64,000 bases of DNA. It comes from Agelaius tricolor (taxonomy: Eukaryota; Chordata; Aves; Passeriformes; Icteridae). Shown one piece after another: positions 25,001 to 36,900 of this stretch; position 1 is the stretch's first letter, and the number at the start of each line of letters is the position of its first letter. The notes under the pieces are model-generated. The model did no database searches and was not told where the DNA came from. It saw nothing but the letters and a program-made list of their open reading frames with translations. Where the stretch lies: assembly GCA_023055355.1 (NCBI GenBank), contig JALJCS010000002.1, forward strand, positions 85,895,001-85,959,000, given 5' to 3'. The position numbers and the translations under genes were made by a program.

Positions 25001-26295
25001 GATATATCTGGCCCACTTATTTCAGGTACCAAATTTAATCTTAGCTCAGAAAGATCTTTAAAACCTCAAAATTCTATTGAGGCTAAGGAATACCTAATGA
25101 ATAAAGTTATTCCTCACATTCAACTCATTTTATTTCACCTATGTCAGTAAGACAAAGACCAAGCCATTTTAATGAGGAAAATCAAAACATCGAGGGAAGG
25201 AAACATCCTATTTTGAGGATGTTTCACACATTGATTAATGCAAATCCAGTTTTTAATGTGCTGAGCTCAAGCAAGAGACTGAAAGCCAGAGCAGCCAGAG
25301 CATGGCAAGCTCCTCTTGCTGTCATAGAGTGAATGACAATAAGAGAAGGTGCAGATGTTGTAGGGAGAGTAATAATTTCTTAAAAGAACTACAGGACTCT
25401 TTTCCAGAAACCATCTTTCAGGTGTCGTCAGCACTGAAAAAATTAGTCTTTCCTGGCTTTGTTGTTCATAGAAAGATTTGGAGCCAGTCCTAATAGTGCA
25501 TAAACTACACAATATTACCAGGGAAATGTTGTCATTGTATTGCATGTACTGCACTTCCTAGAAACGTAACAGCACCTGCAGGAGTGTAAAGTCTGGCAGA
25601 TTTGGAATAAGCAGGAGAAAGAAGCACCTATATGATGAACTCCATTCCCTGTGATTGTCCCTGGATTTGAAAGGGATGACAGTGCTCTATCTGCACTGTA
25701 AAGGCAGAAAAGACATTTCATTCCACTTCTACTCTGAGGTGATTTGTATGTACTGTTCACTGTGCTATTGCTGTTTACTTTTACTAAAATGCCACTGATG
25801 GATACCCAGGGAAAGAAGCAGTTACAGTAACAGCTTTGCCTTCCAGCACCATTTCAGCATCATTTATAAACCATCAAAGCTCCATAAACCAGCTATTTTT
25901 ACACTTGATTTTCAGTCTCTCCATACACTGCAAGAACAGAATAGTTACTGCAACTCTACAAGCTGAGACCAGTAAAGCAATGGATCAACAGAAAGTAAAA
26001 TATTTTTTTCATAACAATGGCTTTTTTGGGTTTCTTCACAATGAAATACCAGTCTGCAAATTTTCAGGAAAGTTCTGATCTTAGGAAAAAATGGGGTGAG
26101 GAGTTATTTTCAAATGTGATTCACAGAACAATTGAGAATTATGAAAACTATTTTCTAAATGGATCTGCTTACAAATACTGATGAGAAGAGAACTACAAAT
26201 CCAATGCCAGCTCACTCTATTGAAAATTAGACTGGGAGTGTATGTCTACAAGGCTGTTTCCTAGTGTGTTTAATGCATTTTGCTGCTTTCTGCTA
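25001..26295. other. Non-genic stretch
   Basis: Nothing recognised. Mirror-image short frames on both strands at 25267-25554 carry no motif. Confidence 0.55.
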
Positions 26296-26460
26296 AGACA
26301 GATAGCATACTAAACAGATCTGAGGCGTTCTTCACTGCAACTCTGGAGCATCCTTTTTAATGGAGGGTATAATCTCATTACAAGCTCTGGTAATCATCTA
26401 GATTACAATCTTAATTACCAAAGTAGGTAAAATAGATAAAACATATTTCATCTGTCCCCT
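26296..26460. promoter_or_regulatory. Candidate noncoding element rich in TAAT cores
   Basis: About 165 bases with clustered homeodomain-type cores: CTCATTACA, GGTAATCATC, GATTACAATC and TTAATTACC. An inverted repeat GTAATC-ATCTA-GATTAC lies at 26390-26406. No repeat signature or coding signal is visible. The arrangement resembles developmental conserved elements in style, but conservation cannot be judged here. Confidence 0.22.
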
Positions 26461-29400
26461 CCACCTCCTTTTTTTTTTAAGGTTCAGCAAATGAAGAGTG
26501 GATTTTTTTTCTCTCTCTCATGAGCTTTTAAGCACCAGAAAGGTTTCTTTGTCTGTTATCCTCCACACAGATCCTCCGTGAGATTACATTTCAAATTTCA
26601 AATTTATGATTATAAAGCCAGGTTCCTGTGACAATCTTCCATCAGGCACTGAGAGCTCTCAGCATCTCACAGGAGGTGTTCAACACCTTGTAGGATTCGC
26701 TTCTCATTACACTGAGTCCTGGAACACACCTCTTGGTGGTTCAAAAGGTACAATCTCCTGAATAGAAATCTCATTAACTCCACCATCCCCCTAAGCCTCT
26801 AGTAACCTACACCATAGGCTATCTGCATTTGCAAATAGCTGCATAAACACCCCTAAATCAGCCTCAAATCACTCTGGGAAGGAACATGATGTCTTCTTGC
26901 TAAACTTAGTTTATGTATGAGTAAATGAAGGCAGTGAGATGAGAGATGAGAAAGCCTTAATGTGAAGGGACAAGGAAATCTTGGTGTCCTGGCAGTTTGC
27001 TGCTGCCATAACTCTGCCAATGTCCTTGAGAGGTCATGCATTTAAACCATTTAAACAAGCATCCCAGATCTTTGTGTCACCACAGCTGAGCTTCCAGCTG
27101 TGAGCAGATCTGAGGCTGTGCCACATCAGCACAGAATGAAGTGTTCACTCAGAAAGAGGAGCTGCTGAGAAAATACAGGTTCCCAAGCCTATCAAACAGC
27201 AGGAAGAGAGGGTCTCTCTCCAGCCAAGCACTGCAGTTCTGCACAGTTTCTTCAAGACAGCATTTCCCAAGCAGCTCAAATCCCAGAGCAAATGGTGCCA
27301 CTGATGATCAGCACTAGAATCTGATTTCCAAAATAAGCTCTTGGGAGACATTTCATATCTTTGTGATAGAGCTGCCCACTGCTGAGTTACCCCATCAGAA
27401 GAAAGACCATCTGACAAGTTTTCTAAATCCTGTCATCAAACTGCTAAAAAATGTACTTCAAATAGCATTAGCCCTGACCATGATTTGCAGGGTATCTGGA
27501 AAGCAGTTGCCTCTTACAGTGACATGGATGGAAATTGACTCCTTGGAGCATTCTGGATGAAGAGGTGCTCAGGCAGAGAGATCTTGGAATGACATTTTTT
27601 CCAGAGAAAAAAGGACACTTGAGTCAGCCACAATGAGTTCTCAACTTCCTTATTTCCCCTTGAGAAAATGGCCTATCTCTGTTTTCATACATAAGATTCA
27701 GCCAGGGCCAGTGTTAAGAAACAGATCTGGGCAAAACCCCTCTTTGTTGAGTCCCATTCCTTAGAAAACTGAGCTTCCAGAGCATCCTGTCCAGGGAAAG
27801 GGAAGTGTAGGGTAACCCATCTCTCCATTACAAGAGTCATGAAAAATTTGTATTCCTTCTCTATTTCACATTTATGATAAAACACAAGTGGCTCAGCTCC
27901 ATTGTCAGACTAACCCAATGTGTGAAAAATACTTACATTCTGTCTGTAACCAGCTCATACAGAAATGTCTTTGGCCCTGATGTCCTACTCCAGAATCTCA
28001 TACAAAATCTGAACTCTTCATATTCACATTTGTGTTCCTTCTGGATTCATGGGTACATTAGCTGAAATGCTGGTGTCAGCACAGTTAAGAGATCAGAGCA
28101 AACTCGATACACTTAAATACTGCTCACCAAAAATTACATGATATATGAGATCCATTTACAGCTTTTTCACTTGTTTCTTCTTGCTGCAGCTAAAGCTGGG
28201 ATTTGCACATGTAAATGACAAGCTATTCTGCTGGGAAGGTGTACGTGGTGTACCTTTAGAATTATGTTTCAAAATTAAAAGGAAAGAAAAACAGTGAAAT
28301 GCCTTTCAGCAGACAGGAATAATATCTCCCTTTGTAATTAAAATTTAAACAAAAGTGCTTCTAAAATGTATTTATTAAAGGGAACTTAATACTTTTCATT
28401 GGTTCAAACATCAGCTTAGAAAAGTATTTCAAGTCTTAATAATGAATTGTATCTCACAATTAAAGCTTGCATCACATCATCACAAGTTTGACAATGCTCC
28501 TGCACAACTTCAAAAGCAGATATTGTAGGTATATTTGAAGGGGAAAGACACATGTATGTTTTTCATAGACAATAATTCCATTACATTTCCAAACTACAGT
28601 GTCAAGAGTTACAGAGCCAGACATTTGGATGATTCTCACTTTTCTTTTAAACTACTACATGTGTAAGTCACTGTCTCTGTGAGACATTTATTGCTCATAC
28701 TCTCTCCTTTAGCAACAGGACAGGAAAGTTTGTATATTTTACAAGTATGGACTTAAACCAATTTTTTTTTTTTTTTTTGCCAGACTACAGATAAACCAAA
28801 TTTCAGAAAATTATTTCCATTTGTGATTTTTTTTTTCCCTCTGTGGTGGTTAGCCTGTCCTTCATGCAGCCTGTAAAGGTCACAAGGAGGTAGAGGCTTT
28901 GCAGTGCTGCAGGCTCTACGAGCACGGTGTGAGTGAGAGCTCTGTCACTCCAAAGGGCTCCCAGGGCTGAGGAGCCTGTGCAGATCTGCTGCACCATCTG
29001 CCTCTTTTCTTCTTGCAGATAACTATTTACAGGTGACTTCTTACTCTCAGGGACTTGACATAGCTGAGATCCCCAAGGATTTCTGAAAACTTCCCATGTG
29101 GACATCAGTATCTTCTTACTTTTGAGTCCTACAACCAAGACTGGAAATCGTGCCTTAATGTGAGTTATTGTTATCCACATCTGTGTAGTAAGTTGCTCCT
29201 AATGGTCCATTTCACCCTTGAATATATATTACTAAAGTGCACTTTCAGTCTAAGGCCCAACTGTGCCTGTAAATGACAGTCCCACAAACAGGAGACTAAA
29301 TTGTCTCATTCCAGCAAGAACTCCAGAATTCCAGGTGCAGATTTTCAGGAGACTACACTGTGCTCTGGTGCCAGGAAACCTGCACAGAACGTATTCCCCA

Positions 29401-29821
29401 CTTAGGAATCACTTAGAAAGGTTTCAGACCTGCCTTGCTCCTTTGTCTGTGGCACTGACATGAGGTTTCCCTTCACAGTGCACCCACAGGGTGGCTTGGA
29501 TAGCAATTCTGCCTCCAGACTGGATGGAAGCTGAACACAATGCACTGCTGTGGATTCAAAGAATATGCAAAGCTGGAACAGCCCTGTGAGGTGACTCACT
29601 GAACTTCACAAGCTTTACAAAAAGACTGGGGCAGGAATAGATGCTTATAATGGAGACTGTGCCACCTATACACTAAGAAAAAAAAATATTTCTGCCCTTT
29701 TAAATAATTAAAAGTCACCAGTCACTTAACTTATCTACATTATCCCTAGGAAAGGTTTAGGAGCAAGCTGGAATACATTTGTTGTGTATAACATAAAACC
29801 TGCACATGCACCCCAGTGCAA
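26461..29821. other. Non-genic stretch
   Basis: No gene recognised. Low-complexity features are T-runs at about 26470-26478 and 28762-28778 (T17). The 125-codon minus-strand frame at 28803-29180 has no domain. Confidence 0.55.
28762..28778. repeat. T17 homopolymer
   Basis: Seventeen consecutive T residues followed by GCCAGACTACAG. It could be an antisense poly(A) relic, but no retroposon body was recognised beside it. Confidence 0.9.
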
Positions 29822-29853
<32 letters not shown>

Positions 29854-29872
29854 ATGTGTGTGTGTGTGTATG
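29822..29872. repeat. (AT)n(GT)n compound microsatellite
   Basis: About 20 bases of alternating AT pass into TG repeats with two TATG interruptions. Short open frames crossing it (YIYIYV.. and THTHTH..) are products of the repeat. Confidence 0.97.
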
Positions 29873-30917
29873 CACCTGTGAATGAAGAGGGGATAAAAAT
29901 TCAGCAAGAAATCTGCTTCATTTCTCATTCTGACATGATCCTCCTGAATTCAGATGCAATGCAAACAGGACTTACTAGGAAGCAGTCTCTAATAAAATGC
30001 TTGGATTAGTCTGTCAGTCAGAAGCTGCAAATCTCAGTCAGCACTAAAGATCAGTTCCTGCCAAAGGGGTTTTTTTCATACAGTAAATTCCAAAGAGATA
30101 CAGCAGTCCTAAATAGATCTATTGCTTTCTAAGAATATAGTGCAGTGTGCCTGCTAGGCAACTTGCCTAGAAATTCTTTTCCAATGAAGTACTGGAAGAG
30201 ACAATTTCATTTGCTCTGATCTCTGTTCCTTGAGTGGCCACAGCTCCAGTGCACTGCTTCAGTTTCCCATATGAAGGCATTGTGTATCTAGAAATCATTT
30301 CATCTGAAGGAGGCATAGAGTCCAAGGGCTGAACTCTGCCATCCACAATGCACCATAAAACATTGAAAGCAGTCTTGTTAAAGACCAAATTACACCACTA
30401 TTTGTGATTTAATTCAAATCCCACAGGTATCAGTGGGAAACACTAGCAGCAATACATTTTTCTTGGGACTGGTCTGCAATGGGGAGAGAAGAGGCTATGG
30501 ACCATTGTGTACTTTTCTGCAGAGAAAGTCAGGAAGGAGAGCACAAACATCTAGATATGTTTGAGATAACTCCCCAAGGTTTTTTGCCAAACCACGAGGG
30601 CCAAGAGCAGAAAAAAATTTTCTTAGCATGGCACCACACAGTAGCACAGGTCAGCATTGCATGTAAAGCACTCTCTGTAAGACTTCCTGTGGATTGGCTT
30701 GGGACCAGTCTCAGATCTGGACACCAGTTTTACAGCACCCCAGACACAGATGGTTCTGCACATCAGGAAAAGCAGAGGTTGCTCACCACACAAGTGGGGA
30801 AGCTCAGTCCTGTCATGCCTTGCCTTGTCTCTCCAGCTGCACCAAGCCCCAAGGTCTCACAGTACTCCTCAGTCCCCTTCTTTATAGCAGCAGCCTACAA
30901 GACCCTGGTGATATCTG

Positions 30918-30992
30918 AAGCCACCCAAATTCAATTTAATTTAAGTTAATTTAATGGTGGCTTAATTTAATCAATTTAAGCCACCCAAATTC
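30918..30992. repeat. 15-bp direct repeat with an inverted copy between
   Basis: AAGCCACCCAAATTC occurs at 30918-30932 and again at 30978-30992, exactly 60 bases apart. Between them, GGTGGCTTAATTTAA (30957-30971) is the inverse of TTAAATTAAGCCACC, so the AAGCCACC core also appears inverted. The rest is built from TTAATTTAA-like units. It is either a local duplication with inversion or a very small hairpin element. Confidence 0.75.
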
Positions 30993-32450
30993 TTAAACCC
31001 AGAGACAACCATTATGATAATTATAGATTTTCAAAGCAAGGCAGCGAACAGAAGTACCACACACTGGATGCTCCTAGGGGGAGAAGTCATTCTCTGGAAA
31101 AACACTGATTTCTCCTAGGTGAGGCTGTCTGACACATGCACAGTGCTTAGAGAAAAATAAATCACAAGAAAGTGCTACTGTTGGTACCTCAGTCCTACCC
31201 TGTTGCCAAGACAGCTTCCTACCAGGATTGCAGAGTCACTTAAAAGGACTGAGAAACAAAAAATAGAACTAAGAGTCTAACTTGGGTTTTAGCAGTTTTC
31301 ACACCACCCCTTTCACAAGTTTTCTCCTTTCCATTTCCCACTAATAGGATACACCCAAGACAATAGTTCCTAGTTTGTTAAGTGGAAAATCTCAAGAAAG
31401 ATGAAAGCACAGATTGCAAAGCCAATTCCAACAGCCCAAAGTGTCTGAGAAAAGCTCCCTGGAATGCCTGCTTAGGAATTCCCCTTCCACTCCTGGGTGG
31501 CATGGTGCCAAGTAGTGCTTGAAGCTACAGTTTCTCATCAGCCAGGAGAAGGGGCTTCAGATCACACTCAAACAGACATTTTTGCCCACAGGCAGACAGG
31601 TAAAAAGTAGAGCTGTGTTCTCAGTCTCTCAATTTATTCCAGGGAATTGCCCAGGTACTTTTTTTTTTTACCCTGAGCTACAGCCAGGACAGATATGACT
31701 CTTTGCCATGACCTTTTTCCTCCAAATAAAATTTGTGTAGTGGTGATGACTAATGGGAGGGAAGAATTGTAATTCCACTGTGGTAGCTCATAAGAATAAG
31801 ACATACCAGGTGACAAGTGACAATAATTCATACAGAACATCCCAGCTGGATACCACCCAGCTTACACTTTTGTGAATCCAGTGCTAGAACCATCTTCATT
31901 TTATGCATTATCCTGACTTGGTGGAATGTCCAGCCAAATCACAGTAATGTGATCCTGGGGAATTATTCAATGCTGTTTAAAGTTCAAATCTCAGTGCCAG
32001 AAAGTAACGCCCCATAATATGTTAAACACACCACAGGCAATGTAAAAATACTGCTCTGACTTCAAGGAGGGCTGAGCCCCAGAGACTTCTGAGGATAAAA
32101 ACCATAGTCATGAATTGCAAGAGTCACTCTACAATGGCAAGCAAAGATGCTTACATTTTCCCCACTGCAGACATTAGCACTGCTCAGCTGGCAGGAGGCT
32201 CATGGCAGTGGTACATCTCCAGGGTGTAGACTTGTAGTGAGGACTCTGATTAAAATGGCAGGCTAAGGTTTTGGATTTTGTGTTGCCAATCATCAGCTAC
32301 CATTTCATGAGATGTTGATCTTTTTATATGCAGCCCACAGCCTTGCTAGCATATACCATATACCAGTTCCTAGTGGTATATCTTACCTGGGGGAAAACAT
32401 CAGGACAAAAAATCAGGTTTCTCTTCATTACTGTCTCCTTTTCTTGGTGC

Positions 32451-32496
32451 TTTGGTTTGGATCGGTTTGGTTTGGGTTGGCTTGGTTTGGTTTGGT
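32451..32496. repeat. Imperfect (TTTGG)n pentanucleotide repeat
   Basis: About nine units of TTTGG with substitutions (ATCGG, GTTGG, CTTGG) in 46 bases. The strand is T/G-only, apart from an A and C at two spots, so it has strong strand asymmetry. A repeated FGLVWF-type frame is a by-product. Confidence 0.9.
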
Positions 32497-33149
32497 GTTT
32501 TCAATGCTCGGAAAATTCCTCACAAGTTTGCAGGAATTCAAGATGCATGAGCCAGGTAGAATCAGATGGCTGCTCAGTTCATGAGGAGATGGTGAGAAAG
32601 CAGTGCTACAAAGAGGAGAAATGGGCTTCTGGTCAAAGTGCTGTCCTGAGAACACAGACACCTGGATCCAGCTCCTCATCAGTGACTTCAGGCAAGTCCA
32701 GTGGGATAAGCTGACCCATAAAAATTCATACCCACACTTGATCTGCCCATGTCCTGGACTCTTCCTGCACCTCTCAGCTGGGCTTGTTCACTCAGCTGAC
32801 ACATGATGCCCATTCAGTCACTCTGCCTTTGAAATGAAGCTGCCACGTGTCTGTGCATGAAACATCAGTGTACACCCAGGTTAGTCATAACCTCCATCTC
32901 CATGTCTTTCCAATGTCTCCACACAATCCAATTTCCCTTCCTTTCTCTACTTTGTAGTAACACAGAAAGCTGGGAAGATGGACAGTTTTTCAGCACTTAT
33001 CTGTCCCTTTTGGAGCTTAGTATTAGGGCACATGGTATCCCTAAGATGGAATCCTATTCACTTGTGAGACTCTGCCATCAGCAGCCCATCTGGTTAACTT
33101 TCCAAATCAGGGTGGGAGTTTTTTTCATTAGACCAGCAGTTGAGTCTAG

Positions 33150-33705
33150 CCTGGAATCTCTCTAGCCATTTTAACTCTGTAACCTTTCACAGCAGCTTGT
33201 TCCATTGCCTAATTGTTTGAGTAGCTGAAACACATCTCTCACATATGTAGCCGGAATTTTCCTTTCTGCAGCTTAAATCAGTTTCTGCACTCTTTTCTCT
33301 CTGGCTAATGAGAATAACTGGCCCCTGTTCCCTTTATCACATCATTTCATGTATTTGTAGACAGCTATTTTGCCTTCCTTTAGTCTTTGTATACTGAACG
33401 TGCCTGTCTCAGCTGCTTCTCATAAGTCTGATTTTTAAATCTTTTATAATTTTTGTTATTGTCCTTTGAGGTTTCTTCAATTTGTTAGTGTCTTTTCTTA
33501 AAGAGCACTGTCCAAAACTGAATTCACTATGCCAGCTGAAACTTTCACCAGTGCCAAGTGGAACAGAAAAGTGACCCTGCTTGTTTTTTACATGAAGTGC
33601 TCCTTCTTTATACAGTCCAGAATATTTCATTGTAAATATGAGAACATATAGATGTGGAACAGCTAACAGGAAAAGAAATATCTGTGAGACTTCAAAAGGT
33701 GTCAA
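33150..33705 (-). mobile_element. Old CR1-type LINE fragment (3' part)
   Basis: The + strand follows the antisense CR1 layout. A CAGCTTGTTCCATTGCCT segment is followed by a TTCTGCAGCTTAAATC-type tract, then CAGCTGCTTCTCATAAGTCTG and a GTCCAAAACTGAATTCACTATGCCAGC tract followed by CACCAGTGCCAAGTGGAACAG, all familiar positions of the CR1 thumb to 3' UTR. It is heavily diverged with gaps, older than the 8350-10420 copy. The extreme 3' terminus is eroded on the left. Confidence 0.75.
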
Positions 33706-33734
33706 AATCAAAAAAGAATATTGAAAGAGGATTG

Positions 33735-33990
33735 TTTGGGTGTGCTTGAGAGGAAGGAGGAGGCTAAGAATAATGGGATGAAATGAAATGGTAGGCTAGA
33801 TATAGGGAAAAATATCATAACAGTTCAAACTGTGGAAAACTCTCTCCCTGGAGAAGTGGTGCAGACTCCATAAGTTGAGTCATTGAGAACTAGACTAGAC
33901 AAAGCAATGCAAACTATACAGCAAGATGACTTAATAAATTATTGGGATAGGGGCTAGATGGACTGATAAACTTGGCATTTCTAAATTTCT
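33735..33990 (+). mobile_element. Old CR1-type LINE 3' fragment
   Basis: The sense strand reads GGCTAGATATAGGGAAAAAT, then AAACTGTGGAAAACTCTCTCC and CTGGAGAAGTGGTGCAGACTCC, followed by AGAACTAGACTAGACAAAGC and GGGCTAGATGGACTGAT. This is the order of an old CR1 3' UTR (TTAGGAAAA ... GGGGAGGTGGTGGA ... AGGCTAGACA ... GGACTAGATGA). The terminal repeat is not visible. Confidence 0.65.
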
Positions 33991-36900
33991 TCTTCTACAG
34001 CACTCTCAAATAACAGAACTAACCTTTTCTTATGTTGATATTCTCTTTCTGTCCCCAGTAACACCTTCATGTGTGCTCTATCTGACACATAAGTGTCAGC
34101 AAAGCTAATTTAGAAAGGCTCTGAGAATTTCTGGAAAAGTTTGAGGGAATTTAACATTTTTCCTGTCTCTGTATCCATGGGCCCTATATACTTGCCAGGT
34201 TCCAGTCACAGTCAACTAAACACTAACAGATCTCACATGGTGTAAATGGAGAAAGCCAACACATCCAGTAGAGAATATCCATGCCTAAACTGAGAAAACT
34301 CTACCATGACCATTAACACCATGACCTGCCAATGCAAGGACTCACAGTGGTGCAGAAACACCAGTGGCTGGTCGCCAGTGGCAGTAATCAGGGCAAATCC
34401 CCAGTCTAGACAAAGCTTTAGTTATCATGAGCAAAACTCTCCAATCTCTGGTTCTAGTTTTCCTTTCAGTAACACAATTTTAATAATGGTGGAACTCCAC
34501 AAACTTCAACAGAATTGCTCCTGACTCACATTCCCCACAGACACGCAGAATTTCCCTTTGCTGAGAAGGACAAAGTTAAGTGATATTTCTTTAATTGTCT
34601 GATGATCAGAGAACAATGTAAAGTCAAACAAATTCTAAATATTACCTTTGCTGTTTTGTCTCTGGAGATCACAAATATAACATCCAGTAACTTGGGGAAA
34701 ACCAGTTGGAAGGTTGTGTGTCCACCACTGGATGTTCAGCATCTCTTTTTTCCTGGTGTCAGAGATGCTTACCTCTAGTCTTGTTAGCTAGATTAGACAG
34801 TTTCAGGCTCAGATATTTTACCAAACTCAGAATAAAGGTAGAATAAATATAAATTTCAGGTGAAGAAATGCAAAGTGAAAGGGAGAAAGTTATTGATGTA
34901 TACTATATCATAAAAGACAACAGCTATGTACAGCTGTTCTTCATGGCCAATCTGCCAGATCATTCCTAGTAGAAGTCTAGAATATACATTGACTTATTAA
35001 ATATATATATATATATAAATTTTGAATATTGCTGTATCCAAACAGCTGATGCCATAGTAGCTTTCAAACCAGGTCTTTTACAACAGAGTGCTCCAATTTT
35101 GAAAGTCAGAACTTTTATAAAAGAATGGTTCCTATTCCAGAGAGTCTAGAGTCTAGAACTGGCAGACCAGTGAAAGGAAAACAAAGAACTATGTTATACA
35201 TTAGGATGAGCAGCATTATTGTAACATGGGGAATGTTTTTCCACCATCAAATGCTTCCTAGCTGCCAGAGTAAAGGAGAGTCTCAGGGGTGTGAACAAAG
35301 CATGACCTTGAAGAGCTCTGAAAAGCCAGCCTGAGGTTAAATGACAAATTATCACATAGAGAAGAGAGGTCTGCTGTGCTTAGCTGTGTTAGTTGGTAGG
35401 TGCTGGAACCACTGGCTTAAAATGCCAAGCGGCTATTACGTTACTGAGATTATAGTAATTTAGCTGGGGCTGTTGCATAACAGGCTAAGATGCCTAAATT
35501 CAGTGAAACTCTCTTGTCTGGCAGGAAATTGCCTTCTTGTAAGAGCTGACCAGCTCAGTTGCAGGAGCCCTGAATGCATTTGCTGATCGAGTGCCAGCAC
35601 GTCACTGCCAAAGCTCTCTAGGAAGGAGATGCCTCTCCTTCCCCTCCTCTCTGTCATAATGCTTGGCATCCTTACTGGCAGAGTGCAGACACATGTCAAT
35701 GAGAGGAAAGCCAGGCAAGAGAGAAATGTAGGTTTTTGTGAGGACCAAAGAAGCATTGCCCCATCATTTGCTGAGCCACCACAGCACCAAACTATCTGAG
35801 TCACATAGAGGACCCCTTGGCTCATGGCTGGGTGTCCTGACACTTCTGCATAAGTGGATCCTCACTAGTATTGGCATAGACTTGGAGCATTCAGAGTCTT
35901 CCAGCCTTGTAAAGAGACAGCCAAAATAGAAGTCGATCTAAAAAAAAAGTTTTAAGGGTTGCTTTATTTTTCTGTGTTTGTGTCCTATATGTGTCACTCT
36001 GCCATTATTTTTTTTGGGAGTCAAATCTACCTTAACATTCTGGAACATATTAAACAGCCAGGATAAAAGTGCAGCATTTTGTTCCTTAGTTTAAGTATTC
36101 ATAATGACAGTTTTCAAAGTGTGAAGCATCTCATTTGTCTTTATACTTTGTAGTCAACACGTAGTGTTTTCCTTTTCACTACAACATCTTCCTATGGAGT
36201 GAAACATTCCTCAGAAACCTGAATAGTCCAAGTCTTGCAATAAAGTAGTGACACATGCCTTGTTTATTCAGAGGCTTGCACAGATTCAGAGAAATACAAT
36301 GAAGGAGCTAACTTCAGACTTTGGTCTTTTTTACTCAGTGTTTGTAGTTTAACATAGAGCTCAAAACTGTTTTGAACTTGAACAATTCTGACTTTTGAAT
36401 TAAACAAAAACAACTCAGCATTGTCTCTATTTGCAGAAGTGTGAACTTGATGAACCCAGGTGTTATTTATTTTTAGTCTAAAAGACTCTGCTCTCACTCT
36501 TAGTTAGGTAAAAGTCTTGGAGATGTTGTCTGAACTGCTGAGAAGTCCTACATCTCATAATGATCTTTTACACCACCAGCTATGCAAAGCACAGAGTACA
36601 TGTAGCAAAATGTGTAATACCCTTTGCTTCTTTTAACACTAAGAATCTTTCATATTTATGCATTAATCTTGTAACCTGTGCTGTAGGTACTCATGGTTTA
36701 AAAAGAGACAGGGTCTTGATTTACAGTCCTTTTCATCAGTCAAGGAGAGGACAAGTGGGTATTCCCTGACCACAACCCTCAAAACGCGAGGAAAACACAC
36801 ATCATTTAAATCTTCGAGCATTCATTATTCAAAGCATAAAGAAAAATATCATTTCCTGTTTTTTATGTTTCTAGCAAATGCTTCATCTGTGCATTCACTG

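Larger units (their letters stand above)
29873..33149. other. Non-genic stretch
   Basis: No gene recognised. The 156-codon + frame at 30479-30949 is the longest here, but it shows no domain and ends in the AT-rich repeat at 30.92 kb. Two smaller local repeats are listed separately. Confidence 0.5.

Noticed and set aside
29746..30009. Short frames encoding IYIYIY/THTHTH stretches on both strands
   Set aside because: They are translations of the (AT)n(GT)n microsatellite.
30479..30949. 156-codon + frame as a gene
   Set aside because: No domain, no splice or promoter context, and it ends in an AT-rich repeat. Frames of this length are expected by chance in 64 kb.
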